Below, in pieces: positions 9,514 to 18,510 of a stretch of 64,000 nucleotides of DNA. Within the stretch, counting starts at the first letter, position 1. Each line of letters begins with the position of its first letter. The notes below the pieces were generated by a model. That model worked only from the letters and a program-made list of their open reading frames with translations. It was not told where the DNA came from and searched no databases. The stretch is from the NCBI RefSeq assembly GCF_042434915.1, contig NZ_CP170198.1, positions 1,984,001 through 2,048,000 of the forward strand. Direction: 5' to 3'. This DNA is from Aquimarina sp042434915. Its GTDB lineage: Bacteria > Bacteroidota > Bacteroidia > Flavobacteriales > Flavobacteriaceae. The position numbers and the translations under genes are program-made.

Positions 9514-10397
9514 ATACTGAAAAAACTATAACTTTTAGAAAAAAACGTGAATTAGGAGATGTGATTAATGATACCTTTTCTTTTTTAAGGAATCATTTTA
9601 AACCACTACTATCCATTCTTTTTAAGACCGCGTTAATTCCATTTTTGTTAGCATTAGTAGCAACTGGGTACTATACACAACTATCTTCAAAAATTTTTAA
9701 TCCAGGAGGCTATAACCCGTATGAATTAGGAGACCCTAGCGGTATTTTTATCGCAATGCTTTTTCTATTTATTACAATGGTATTGTTTTACTCTGTTTTG
9801 TTCAGCACTGTACTACACTATATCAAAGCTTATATAAAAGATGAACATGCCATTGATGCTAATGAAATAAAAGATGCAGTTGCCGATAACTTCTTAAAAT
9901 TTTTAGGTTTAGGTATTCTTTCTAGTCTTTTAATGGGTTTTGGAGCCATGCTCTGTGTGTTACCTGGCATTTACTTTTATGTTCCTGTTAGCTTAGTTTT
10001 TGCTATTATGGTGTTTGAAGGTGGATCTATTACAGATGTAATTTCTAGAAGTTTTGAATTGATTAAAGGAGAATGGTGGGTAACTTTTGGAACCTTATTA
10101 GTTGTAGGTGTTCTAATCTCTTTGATTGGACTTGTTTTTTCTGTGCCAGCAATGATTTATACTTTTTCTAAAGGTTTTGTTGCCGCTTCAGAAAGTTCAT
10201 ATCTCAATCCATCTGACGGTATAGATTGGGTTTATATAGTTTTAAACTCTGTTGCATCAGCAGCACAATATCTTCTTTATAGCATTACAGCCGTAGCTTC
10301 GGCATTGATTTATTTCAATTTACATGAGAAAAAATACCATACAGGTGTACTCGAGGAGATTGATAGTATAGGAAAAAACAGTGATCTTGAAGAATAA
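9510..10397 (+). CDS. Multi-pass membrane protein of the SpoIIM-MoxR block
   Basis: A 295-residue integral membrane protein with about six hydrophobic segments (for example SILFKTALIPFLLALVATGY and LGIGILSS-like stretches in the middle). It resembles glycerophosphoryl-diester-phosphodiesterase membrane-domain or DUF4013-like proteins in layout, but no catalytic motif is present. It overlaps SpoIIM by 4 bp and the DUF4129 gene by 17 bp, so it belongs firmly to this operon. I do not recognise a specific function. Confidence 0.7.
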   Translation: MNTEKTITFRKKRELGDVINDTFSFLRNHFKPLLSILFKTALIPFLLALVATGYYTQLSSKIFNPGGYNPYELGDPSGIFIAMLFLFITMVLFYSVLFSTVLHYIKAYIKDEHAIDANEIKDAVADNFLKFLGLGILSSLLMGFGAMLCVLPGIYFYVPVSLVFAIMVFEGGSITDVISRSFELIKGEWWVTFGTLLVVGVLISLIGLVFSVPAMIYTFSKGFVAASESSYLNPSDGIDWVYIVLNSVASAAQYLLYSITAVASALIYFNLHEKKYHTGVLEEIDSIGKNSDLEE

Positions 10398-11154
10398 GAT
10401 AGCTATATTCCATATTGTCATATTGGTACTGGGATCTCTTTCTATTCGGGCTAATACAAACTATTCCAATCTTGCTAGTTTACAGATTACAATTGATACA
10501 GCAAGTACGTTGCAACCCATATCTTTTGATAAAGACAAACTTTCGGAGTATAAAAAATCAAAGGATTTTGATTATACCGAAATAGAAATGGAAGCTACTT
10601 GGTGGACGCAATTTAAACATTGGATTCAAGAATGGTGGCACAAGCTTTTAAATACTGTTTTTGACATTGGAGAGGTATCAGATACATGGGCACTTATTTT
10701 AGCAATTTTACCATACATTGTACTACTCTTTATATTGGCACTTATTATTTGGCTATTTGTCAAAGGTAAAGTAGGACGTATTCTCGAAAAGAAAGATGCT
10801 CTTGAGAATGTAGTACTAGAGGATGATCAAGAAATTATTAAGAATAAAAATATAGATCAATTAATTGAGAACGCAAGGACAGCAGGTAACTATCGACTCG
10901 CTATTAGGTACCACTATCTAATGATAATAAAACTACTTGCAAACAGTCAGAGTATTACATTAGCTGCTCAAAAAACAAATGCTGATTATCTCTTAGAAAT
11001 TAAATCACTGCCACTACAAGTTGGTTTTGAAGAACTCACACAGCTATATAATTTTATTTGGTACGGTTTTTTTGCTATTGATACTATTAGTTATTCACAG
11101 TTTGAAACTAAATTTTTGCAATTTCGTAACCACATTACTTCTATAACACCATGA
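10381..11154 (+). CDS. DUF4129 domain protein
   Basis: A 257-residue protein with an N-terminal hydrophobic segment (IAIFHIVILVLGSLSIRA), a tryptophan-rich periplasmic stretch, a membrane helix at about 102-124, and a C-terminal DUF4129 domain (RLAIRYHYLMIIKLLA, then LYNFIWYGFFAID). Start is GTG 10381 or TTG 10387; either overlaps the preceding gene. DUF4129 proteins commonly occur beside DUF4350, MoxR and DUF58 genes, as here. Biochemical role unknown. Confidence 0.8.
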   Translation: MILKNKIAIFHIVILVLGSLSIRANTNYSNLASLQITIDTASTLQPISFDKDKLSEYKKSKDFDYTEIEMEATWWTQFKHWIQEWWHKLLNTVFDIGEVSDTWALILAILPYIVLLFILALIIWLFVKGKVGRILEKKDALENVVLEDDQEIIKNKNIDQLIENARTAGNYRLAIRYHYLMIIKLLANSQSITLAAQKTNADYLLEIKSLPLQVGFEELTQLYNFIWYGFFAIDTISYSQFETKFLQFRNHITSITP

Positions 11155-12368
11155 GCAATGGATACAAAATAACCGCATTTATACTTGTAGGAGTACTAGC
11201 GTTAATTACCTATTATGAAGCAGTACAGCCAGAACCTATCAATTGGTATCCTAGTTATTCAAAATTAGACAAGATACCTCTGGGTACTTATGTATTTTAT
11301 GACTTATTAAAAGACTCACATGATTTAGTTAAAGATATCGACCAACCTCCTTATGAGTTTTTGGTAGCTAAGGATACCATCTCTGGAACTTATTTTTTTA
11401 TTAATGAACATCTTAATTTTGAGAGCGAAGAACTAGATAATATTTTGCAATGGGTAAACCAAGGCAACACCTTATTTATTTCGGCAAAGAGTTTTGGAAA
11501 TCAATTGTTAGATACGTTACATCTTAAGACAGATCGTTTGGTCGCAACTACCGATATAAAGACTCAACCTATAGTCACCCTTACAAATAAATTTTTGCGA
11601 GGTAGTGGTAACTATTCCTACAATCGGAGTATTCATATTCCATATTTTTCTAAAATTGATACAACGAACACCAAAGTTTTAGGAAGCGTAAGACTTACTA
11701 ATGTCACAGACAGTGTCTCAAACAACACTTTTAACTATATTTCTCAGTCCTTCGGAAAAGGTACAATAATATTACATGCGTTTCCTGAAGCATTTGGCAA
11801 TTATTTTATGTTGACAGATCAAAATTATCAATATACACAAAACCTATTGGCATACGTTAGCCGTAATCAAAATGTACTTTGGGATAATTATTATAAATCA
11901 GGAAAGATTTCGTATTCTTCTCCACTTTACTTACTATTTAAAACTAAATCATTAAAATGGGCTTATTATACGGTCCTATTTGGTGTACTGTTATTTGTTA
12001 TTTTTGAGAGTAAGCGAAAACAACGTAGCATCCCAATACTAACACCACTTAAAAATCAAACCGTGGCATTTGCACAAACCATTAGTGCAATGTATCTTAA
12101 CCGAAAGGATCACAAAGCAATTGCGACCATGCAAATTCAATTGTTTTATTCATTTTTACGAGAAGAATTGCGCTTGACATTGAATGATGCTACACAAAAA
12201 AACTATAAAGAGATCTCTCTAAAAACAGGCAACTCTGAAGAAGTTACTAAACGATTGTTTCAACAAATAGCGCAGTTAAAAACCAGAGAAATAATTACTA
12301 ATGAGGATCTCATTAATCTGGTAAAAAACATACATATTTTCAAAAAAACGTATCTAGAACAAAAATAA
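11151..12368 (+). CDS. DUF4350 domain membrane protein
   Basis: A 405-residue protein: an N-terminal membrane anchor (FILVGVLALITYYEAV), a DUF4350 domain in the first 230 residues (SKLDKIPLGTYVFYDLL, then NQGNTLFISAKSFG), a second membrane helix at about 266-284 and a cytoplasmic helical tail. It overlaps the DUF4129 gene by 4 bp. The block suggests an envelope complex working with the MoxR ATPase; this is inference. Confidence 0.78.
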   Translation: MSNGYKITAFILVGVLALITYYEAVQPEPINWYPSYSKLDKIPLGTYVFYDLLKDSHDLVKDIDQPPYEFLVAKDTISGTYFFINEHLNFESEELDNILQWVNQGNTLFISAKSFGNQLLDTLHLKTDRLVATTDIKTQPIVTLTNKFLRGSGNYSYNRSIHIPYFSKIDTTNTKVLGSVRLTNVTDSVSNNTFNYISQSFGKGTIILHAFPEAFGNYFMLTDQNYQYTQNLLAYVSRNQNVLWDNYYKSGKISYSSPLYLLFKTKSLKWAYYTVLFGVLLFVIFESKRKQRSIPILTPLKNQTVAFAQTISAMYLNRKDHKAIATMQIQLFYSFLREELRLTLNDATQKNYKEISLKTGNSEEVTKRLFQQIAQLKTREIITNEDLINLVKNIHIFKKTYLEQK

Positions 12369-12409
12369 ATATAATTGCCTTATGGGGCTTTAGTATAAAA
12401 AATAATATC

Positions 12410-13438
12410 ATGACCCAAGAATCCAACAAAGAACCTCAAATAACTAGTCAAGACTCATCGAATCAATCCATATCTTTTAAAAATAGGATCGATCTAACAG
12501 ATTTACAACAAACCTGTACTATAATTAAACAAGAACTATCCAAGGTAATTGTTGGACAAAATGATTTTATTGAACTATTATTGATTGCTTTGTTAGCTGA
12601 AGGTCACGTATTGATTGAAGGAGTTCCTGGGATCGCAAAAACTGTTACTGCAAAACTATTTGCCAAAACCTTAAACACCGATTTTAGTCGTATTCAATTC
12701 ACTCCTGATCTGATGCCTAGTGATGTGTTGGGCACCTCTATCGTTGATCTTAAAACTAGCGAATTTGTATTTAAAAAAGGGCCTATTTTTTCTAATATCA
12801 TCCTAATTGATGAGATCAATCGTGCTCCAGCAAAAACTCAAGCAGCGTTATTTGAAGTCATGGAAGAAAAACAAATCACGATGGATGGTATACAGTATAC
12901 TATGGAATCTCCTTTTATGGTGCTTGCTACCCAAAATCCAATAGAACAAGAAGGTACCTATGCCTTGCCCGAAGCACAGTTGGATAGATTCTTATTTAAA
13001 ATCAAAGTGCAATACCCCTCTTTTAATGATGAAGTAGCTATTTTACAATCTCATCATGAACGTACTGTAAAAAACCCACTAGACTTGATTAAACAAGTTC
13101 TTGATATCGATACGCTTCATGCTTATAGAGATAAAGTTCAAGGCGTACTTATAGAAGAAAAATTATTGCATTATATAGCAGAGATAGTAACTAAAACAAG
13201 AACACATCCTCATCTATTCTTAGGTGGTTCTCCAAGAGCCTCGATTGCAATTATGAACAGTGCAAAAGCTTTTGCTGCAGTTAGTGGGAGAGATTTTGTT
13301 ACTCCAGAGGATGTCAAGAAATCTGTAATCCCAGTTATGAGACACCGAATTATGGTTTCACCAGAAAGAGAAATGGAAGGTATGACCGAGGAGAAAGTAA
13401 TGCATATGATTTTACAATCTATAGAAATCCCAAGATAA
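12410..13438 (+). CDS. MoxR-type AAA+ ATPase
   Basis: A 342-residue MoxR-family ATPase. Walker A is GVPGIAKT (71-78), Walker B is ILIDEIN (131-137), and the lid follows (GSPRASIAIM). MoxR ATPases act as chaperones that mature or insert metal centres, often with DUF58 or VWA-domain partners, and a DUF58 gene follows by 2 bp. The start ATG 12410 lies 41 bp after the DUF4350 stop. Confidence 0.92.
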   Translation: MTQESNKEPQITSQDSSNQSISFKNRIDLTDLQQTCTIIKQELSKVIVGQNDFIELLLIALLAEGHVLIEGVPGIAKTVTAKLFAKTLNTDFSRIQFTPDLMPSDVLGTSIVDLKTSEFVFKKGPIFSNIILIDEINRAPAKTQAALFEVMEEKQITMDGIQYTMESPFMVLATQNPIEQEGTYALPEAQLDRFLFKIKVQYPSFNDEVAILQSHHERTVKNPLDLIKQVLDIDTLHAYRDKVQGVLIEEKLLHYIAEIVTKTRTHPHLFLGGSPRASIAIMNSAKAFAAVSGRDFVTPEDVKKSVIPVMRHRIMVSPEREMEGMTEEKVMHMILQSIEIPR

Positions 13439-13440
13439 TT

Positions 13441-14775
13441 GTGCTTAACTTAATTAAATCATTATATCTCACTAAACGTATATACTACTCGCTAGGATTA
13501 CTCGCCATTTTGTTCTTTTTGTCCTACTGGATAGCGGTACTTTATCCATTTGTATGGCTACTTACCTTGGGTGGTTTTATTCTTTGTTCACTTGATATTA
13601 TTGCGCTATATAGAAATAAAAACGGAATCATTGGTTATAGAGAGTTATCAGATAAATTTTCGAATGGTGATATTAATGTTATCAACATCCAAATTAAAAA
13701 TGCGTATCTATTTGATATTGAAACAGAAATTATAGACGAAATTCCATTTCAATTTCAAAAACGTGATTTTATAAAGCATTGTAGTATAAAATCTATGTCT
13801 CAATCTTCAATTACGTATCAACTTAAGCCCGTAACACGAGGTGAATATCGCTTCGGAAAACTCAATATCTACGTATGTACAAAACTGGCATTAGTTAAAA
13901 GACGCTACGCATTTGAAGAAGATCATCTTGTCAAAGTTTATCCTTCCTTCATTCAAATGAAAAAATATGACATCTATGCGTTACAAACCAATTCCCATAT
14001 TTTAGGAGTTCGCAAGACACGACGCCTTGGAAATACGATGGCTTTTGAGCAAATTAAAGAATATGTAGCCGGCGATGATATACGTACTATTAATTGGAAA
14101 GCTACTGCAAAACGCGGTGATTTAATGATCAATCAATTTCAAGATGAAAAATCACAACCAATATATTCGATCATAGATACAAGTCGTGTGATGAAAATGC
14201 CTTTTGATGAACTATCCTTATTAGACTATGCCATTAATAGTTCGCTCGCATTTTCAAATATAGCTTTACGTAAACAAGATAAAGTGGGACTTTTGATATT
14301 TTCTAATCAAATTTCAAGTTTTTTACCTGCTACCAAGAAGCGTAGTCAATTAGACATGGTGTCGGAAACTTTATACAATGTAAAGACCGCTTTTTTGGAT
14401 GCCGATTACGGAATGTTATATGCACACACCAAAAAGAAAATTTCACGACGTAGTTTACTTTTGTTGTACACAAACTTCGAACATCTTTCAGCATTAGAAC
14501 GTCAGCTACCTTATTTACGAGCACTTGCAAAAAAACATGTACTTGTTGTTATATTTTTTAAAAACACTACGCTCAATAAATTGACAGATATGCCAATAAA
14601 AACAATTTCAGATATTTATGATCAAACCATTGGCGCTCAATTTGTACAAGATAAGCAACAGATGGTAAAAATTTTACGCAAACACGGTATCCAAACTATC
14701 CTTACTACTCCTCAAAATTTGACTATGGATACGATTAACAAATATCTAGAAATAAAAGCGAGAGGTATTTTATAA
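13441..14775 (+). CDS. DUF58 domain protein
   Basis: A 444-residue protein with two N-terminal membrane helices (about 17-50), a beta-rich middle and the DUF58 core (YVAGDDIRTINWKATAKRGD at about 209-228) followed by a VWA-like segment beginning with an Asp-x-Ser motif (IDTSRVM). It starts with GTG 2 bp after the MoxR gene, and the two families are known partners. It is the last gene of the SpoIIM-like block. Confidence 0.88.
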   Translation: MLNLIKSLYLTKRIYYSLGLLAILFFLSYWIAVLYPFVWLLTLGGFILCSLDIIALYRNKNGIIGYRELSDKFSNGDINVINIQIKNAYLFDIETEIIDEIPFQFQKRDFIKHCSIKSMSQSSITYQLKPVTRGEYRFGKLNIYVCTKLALVKRRYAFEEDHLVKVYPSFIQMKKYDIYALQTNSHILGVRKTRRLGNTMAFEQIKEYVAGDDIRTINWKATAKRGDLMINQFQDEKSQPIYSIIDTSRVMKMPFDELSLLDYAINSSLAFSNIALRKQDKVGLLIFSNQISSFLPATKKRSQLDMVSETLYNVKTAFLDADYGMLYAHTKKKISRRSLLLLYTNFEHLSALERQLPYLRALAKKHVLVVIFFKNTTLNKLTDMPIKTISDIYDQTIGAQFVQDKQQMVKILRKHGIQTILTTPQNLTMDTINKYLEIKARGIL

Positions 14776-14879
14776 ATGAAATGCTACATATAAGCATATA
14801 GATAAAATAGATTTTTAAATTTTAATGTATAATTTTTATCAATAGCTTTTGTATCTTCGTTGCGTAAAAGACAATTAAA

Positions 14880-15833
14880 ATGACAATCACTCAATTACGC
14901 TACGTACTTGCTGTTGCAGAGCATCAAAATTTTACTAAAGCTGCAGAAAAAACTTTTGTTACGCAACCTACCTTAAGTATGCAAATACAGAAGCTAGAGG
15001 ACGAACTAGATATTCAAATTTTTGATAGAACCAAGAAACCGATTGCACTTACACAAGTTGGTAAAAAATTAGTACAGCAGGCTCGTAATATTGTTAATGA
15101 AAGTGAAAGAATTCAAGATATCGTAGACCAACAAAAAGGCTTTATTGGAGGAGAATTTAAACTGGGAGTAATACCAACAGTAATGCCCACACTGCTACCT
15201 ATGTTCTTAAATACGTTTATTAAAAAATACCCTAAAATAAAACTTAAAATTGAAGAGCTCAATACCGAAACCATAATTCAACGATTATTAGATGGTCATT
15301 TGGATGCAGCTATCGCTGCCACACCTTTAGAGAACATTCAAATTAAAGAGAAAGTACTTTATTACGAACCTTTTGTAGGTTACATTCCATCAACCCATCG
15401 TCTTAATCAAAAGTCCAAAATCGATGTTGCAGATTTGGATATTGATGATATGTTATTGCTAGAAGATGGACACTGTTTTAGGGATGGAATTATCAATCTT
15501 TGTAAAATTGATAAAAATTACGACGATGATCACTTTCAACTAGAAAGTGGAAGTTTTGAAACCCTTATAAAATTAGCAAATGAGGGGTTAGGCATGACCC
15601 TATTGCCATATCTACATACTCTGGATATTAAGGAGAATGAAAAGCAAAATTTACATTATTTTAATGAGCCAAGTCCTGCAAGAGAAGTTAGTTTAATTTT
15701 TAATAAAAGTGAATTAAAAATGCAAATTATCGATGTACTTCACAGTACAATAGCTAGTATTATCAAAGGAGCAATAACCTTTCAAAATGTGGCTATTATA
15801 AGTCCTTTAGGAAAAGTAAAAAGCGACTCGTAA
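14880..15833 (+). CDS. oxyR: OxyR, LysR-family peroxide sensor
   Basis: A 317-residue LysR-type regulator with an N-terminal HTH (FTKAAEKTFVTQPTLSMQIQ at 18-37). Counting from the ATG, the two redox cysteines fall at Cys199 (EDGHCFRDG) and Cys208 (INLCKI), exactly the positions of E. coli OxyR. By family it is oxidised by hydrogen peroxide to a 199-208 disulphide and activates antioxidant genes. It stands alone here, without catalase or dps beside it. A terminator overlaps its stop codon. Confidence 0.93.
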   Translation: MTITQLRYVLAVAEHQNFTKAAEKTFVTQPTLSMQIQKLEDELDIQIFDRTKKPIALTQVGKKLVQQARNIVNESERIQDIVDQQKGFIGGEFKLGVIPTVMPTLLPMFLNTFIKKYPKIKLKIEELNTETIIQRLLDGHLDAAIAATPLENIQIKEKVLYYEPFVGYIPSTHRLNQKSKIDVADLDIDDMLLLEDGHCFRDGIINLCKIDKNYDDDHFQLESGSFETLIKLANEGLGMTLLPYLHTLDIKENEKQNLHYFNEPSPAREVSLIFNKSELKMQIIDVLHSTIASIIKGAITFQNVAIISPLGKVKSDS

Positions 15834-15846
15834 GTCGCTTTTTTTT
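15823..15846 (+). terminator. Intrinsic terminator of oxyR
   Basis: Stem GCGACT, loop CGTA, stem AGTCGC, preceded by A residues and followed by eight T. The stop codon of oxyR lies in the loop region. It also faces the convergent small gene ending at 15851 and may serve both strands. Confidence 0.9.
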
Positions 15847-15850
15847 ATTC

Positions 15851-16048
15851 TTAGTTTTTTAAATATACCAGACAAGGCTGTAGTTCTGGTCTATTGAGCG
15901 CTAGAGATTGAATCCAAATTTTTAATTCGTCGATCTCATGTGGAAGTAAGCGTTTCATTGCTTTGATAACTTCCTTTGTAAATAAATTAACATCAAAACT
16001 TACTTTGTCAAGCACAGTTTTGGTGTAATCAAACATTGCTCTAGCCAT
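15851..16048 (-). CDS. Small conserved cytoplasmic protein
   Basis: A 65-residue protein starting MARAMFDYTKTVLDKVSFD, with no signal or membrane segment and a short helical make-up (VIKAMKRLLPHEIDELKIWI). I recognise it as a type of short protein frequent in Flavobacteriia but know no function. It converges on oxyR and shares its terminator region. A start at the internal Met5 is also possible. Confidence 0.6.
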   Translation of the reverse strand: MARAMFDYTKTVLDKVSFDVNLFTKEVIKAMKRLLPHEIDELKIWIQSLALNRPELQPCLVYLKN

Positions 16049-16181
16049 ATATATTAGGGGTTTAAAGTTGTTAGTTTTCCTACTTCTTTTTGTAGGAATT
16101 TATTTACGTAATGAACGTTGTTTAAACGAATATAGCGAAATAAAACCAAAATTATTGTTTTTAATCCGTTATTTAACATTG

Positions 16182-16982
16182 TTAAAATTTATTATCGCCA
16201 TCTAGGATATCACCTATTCCACCTAAAATACTTCCTTCTCCTCTACTCTTACCTCCTTCTCTTGGCGCCAAGGCTAGTACGCGATTAGCTAATCGACTAA
16301 ATGGTAGTGATTGTATAAAGACAGTTCCTGGACCTGTTAGTGTTGCAAAGAATAACCCTTCCCCTCCAAAAATGGTGTTTTTAATACCTCCAACAAATTC
16401 TATATCATAATTTACTTCTTTACTAAATCCGATAATACATCCTGTATCTACCTTTAGTTGCTCTCCCGCAGCAAGATGTTTTACTGCAGTAGTGCCTCCT
16501 GCATGTACAAAGGCCATACCGTCACCTTCTAGCTTTTGCATAATAAACCCTTCTCCCCCAAAGAGTCCGCGTCCTAATTTTCTAGAAAATTCAATACCCA
16601 CAGACACTCCTTTTGCAGCACATAAAAAAGCATCCTTTTGGCAAACAAATTTACCATGAAACTGATTTAAGTCCACAGGGATTATTTTACCAGGATATGG
16701 AGAAGCAAAGCTTACTTTTCGCTTTCCGCTCAATTCATTATAAAATGCAGTCATAAAAAGGCTTTCTCCAGTAAGTAATCTTTTTCCTGCTCCAAAAATT
16801 TTCCCAATAAATCCTTGATCTTTTGCAGAGCCATCTCCAAAGATGGTGTCCATTTTAATACCAGCCTCCATCATCATAAAACTTCCAGCTTCTGCAATTA
16901 CGCCTTCTTGCGGATCTAGTTCTATTTCTACATATTGCATTTCTTCTCCGTGTATGGTATAGTCAATTTCGTGTGCTGTCAT
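16182..16982 (-). CDS. AIM24/TIGR00266 family protein
   Basis: A 266-residue protein of the TIGR00266/AIM24 family: YVEIELDPQEGVIAEAGSFM near the N-terminus, glycine-rich GFIGKIFGAGKRLLTGES, HAGGTTAVKHLAAGEQLKVD, and a glycine-rich tail. The fold is a tryptophan-RNA-attenuator-like beta structure; function in bacteria is not established. It is followed on the same strand by no close partner, and the DUF4442 gene lies upstream. Confidence 0.82.
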   Translation of the reverse strand: MTAHEIDYTIHGEEMQYVEIELDPQEGVIAEAGSFMMMEAGIKMDTIFGDGSAKDQGFIGKIFGAGKRLLTGESLFMTAFYNELSGKRKVSFASPYPGKIIPVDLNQFHGKFVCQKDAFLCAAKGVSVGIEFSRKLGRGLFGGEGFIMQKLEGDGMAFVHAGGTTAVKHLAAGEQLKVDTGCIIGFSKEVNYDIEFVGGIKNTIFGGEGLFFATLTGPGTVFIQSLPFSRLANRVLALAPREGGKSRGEGSILGGIGDILDGDNKF

Positions 16983-17050
16983 CGTATATTATTAATTCGT
17001 GAATACTTTACAAATAGGACGCTAACGAGAAAATATTGTTACAACATAAT

Positions 17051-17515
17051 TTATTTTTTAGATCGTTTAACCTTGACAGTCCATTCAAAATCAAATCGAG
17101 AAACCTCAAGTCCCTCACTGTTTATTCCGATAGATTTCATCCAAACTGTCTGTCCTTCTCCCGTCTGGATAGCTTTTTCAATCCCATCTTTGATTAAAGA
17201 ACCATCAATACATTTAAAAATTATCTTACCTGTTGCCTTTTTTGTGAATACAGCTTTATTTTGTGCCACCAACATAGAGATTTGTATATTAGAATCTTTA
17301 ATATAACCTACTACAAGTGCACCCGTACTAAGCTCTGCAGCCATGCCTTGCACCGCCCAAAACATAGAATTGAAAGGATTTTGATTAATCCACCTATGGG
17401 TTACATGTACCGTACATTGTTGCGCATCTATGGATTTAACTCGAACTCCACAAAGCCATGCAGAAGGTAATTTAAAAAGGCTAAAAAGGTTCAGTTTACG
17501 TGGTGTGATCGTCAT
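17051..17515 (-). CDS. DUF4442 hotdog-fold protein
   Basis: A 154-residue protein of the DUF4442 (PaaI-thioesterase-like hotdog) family: SAWLCGVRVKSIDAQQCTVH, then NPFNSMFWAVQGMAAELSTG. Most hotdog proteins hydrolyse acyl-CoA thioesters, but the substrate here is unknown. It is 68 bp upstream of the AIM24 gene on the same strand and may be co-transcribed. Confidence 0.75.
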   Translation of the reverse strand: MTITPRKLNLFSLFKLPSAWLCGVRVKSIDAQQCTVHVTHRWINQNPFNSMFWAVQGMAAELSTGALVVGYIKDSNIQISMLVAQNKAVFTKKATGKIIFKCIDGSLIKDGIEKAIQTGEGQTVWMKSIGINSEGLEVSRFDFEWTVKVKRSKK

Positions 17516-17608
17516 AAATTTCTATTTTAAACACCTAAAATATCCATAAAATATCGAGTGTACAAATAAACCTTAATCTTAAATTTATGTTAAATTATGG
17601 TACTATGT

Positions 17609-17641
17609 TTTGCATAATACCTTTTTTTAAACATATATTTG
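17609..17641 (+). promoter_or_regulatory. Bacteroidetes-type promoter of the DUF4870 gene
   Basis: TTTG at 17609-17612 and TATATTTG at 17634-17641 with 21 nt between, matching the TTTG/TAnnTTTG pattern of the Bacteroidetes housekeeping sigma factor. The gene starts 26 nt downstream of the -7 box. Confidence 0.65.
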
Positions 17642-17667
17642 CATAAGCAACTATTATATCATTCATC

Positions 17668-18120
17668 ATGTCAGACACTAATCACAAAAACATTGCAACT
17701 TTTATTCACTTAGGTATTTTTACTAAGTTTTTTATTCCTTTCGGTAATTATATTATCCCGATCTTATTATGGTCTACTAATAAAGACAAATCCGATTTTG
17801 TAAATAACCATGGTAAAGAAGCTATTAATTTTCAACTAAGTATTCTCTTATACACTATAATTATGGGAACTCTTTCTTTTCCTTTTTTTGTGTTTAACTT
17901 TTTTAAACATATGTCAATTTCCGATATCATGCATGGACACGATTGGCATATTAATTTTGACCATAGTGGAGGCTTATGGATGCTCGCAGGTGCCTCTTTT
18001 ATTGGCATTATAGCTCTGATAGGCTTCTTTTTAGAAATTATATTTATAATCAATGCCGCAATCAAAGCAAAAAATGGTGAAGTTTATCAATACCCTCTTA
18101 CTATAAAATTCATCAAATAA
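17668..18120 (+). CDS. DUF4870 membrane protein
   Basis: A 150-residue membrane protein with hydrophobic segments near residues 20-33, 53-72 and 106-129 and the DUF4870 pattern DKSDFVNNHGKEAINFQLS. It precedes the PadR-PspC operon by 53 bp, and DUF4870 and PspC proteins often sit together. Function unknown; a membrane stress role is inferred from the neighbours. Confidence 0.78.
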   Translation: MSDTNHKNIATFIHLGIFTKFFIPFGNYIIPILLWSTNKDKSDFVNNHGKEAINFQLSILLYTIIMGTLSFPFFVFNFFKHMSISDIMHGHDWHINFDHSGGLWMLAGASFIGIIALIGFFLEIIFIINAAIKAKNGEVYQYPLTIKFIK

Positions 18121-18173
18121 ATACAATCATCAATCAATCAAAATGAACAGTTTAACTTTTAAAAAATCTCTTT

Positions 18174-18509
18174 ATGAAGATCGAAAACACAAAAGCGCAA
18201 ATGCGCAAAGGTGTTCTAGAATATTGCATTCTTTCTATACTCAAAGATGACGATGCTTATGTGGCAGAAATTCTTGAAACACTTAAAGATGCAAAAATGC
18301 TAGTTGTAGAAGGCACTATCTACCCCTTATTAACCCGACTTAAAAATGCTGGATTACTTAGCTATCGTTGGGAGGAATCTACATCAGGACCACCTAGAAA
18401 ATACTATGGACTCACAGACACTGGTAAAGTGTTTTTGACAGAACTTAACACAACTTGGAGCGAACTACAGGACGCTGTGAATTTGGTAACCAAACAAAAA
18501 AATAAATAA
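18174..18509 (+). CDS. PadR-family transcriptional regulator
   Basis: A 111-residue winged-helix repressor of the PadR family: MRKGVLEYCILSILKDDDAY, then VEGTIYPLLTRLKNAGLLSY and GPPRKYYGLTDTGK. It is separated from the PspC-domain gene by one base, so it most likely controls this operon. The PadR/PspC pair is frequent in Bacteroidota. Confidence 0.9.
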   Translation: MKIENTKAQMRKGVLEYCILSILKDDDAYVAEILETLKDAKMLVVEGTIYPLLTRLKNAGLLSYRWEESTSGPPRKYYGLTDTGKVFLTELNTTWSELQDAVNLVTKQKNK

Positions 18510-18510
18510 A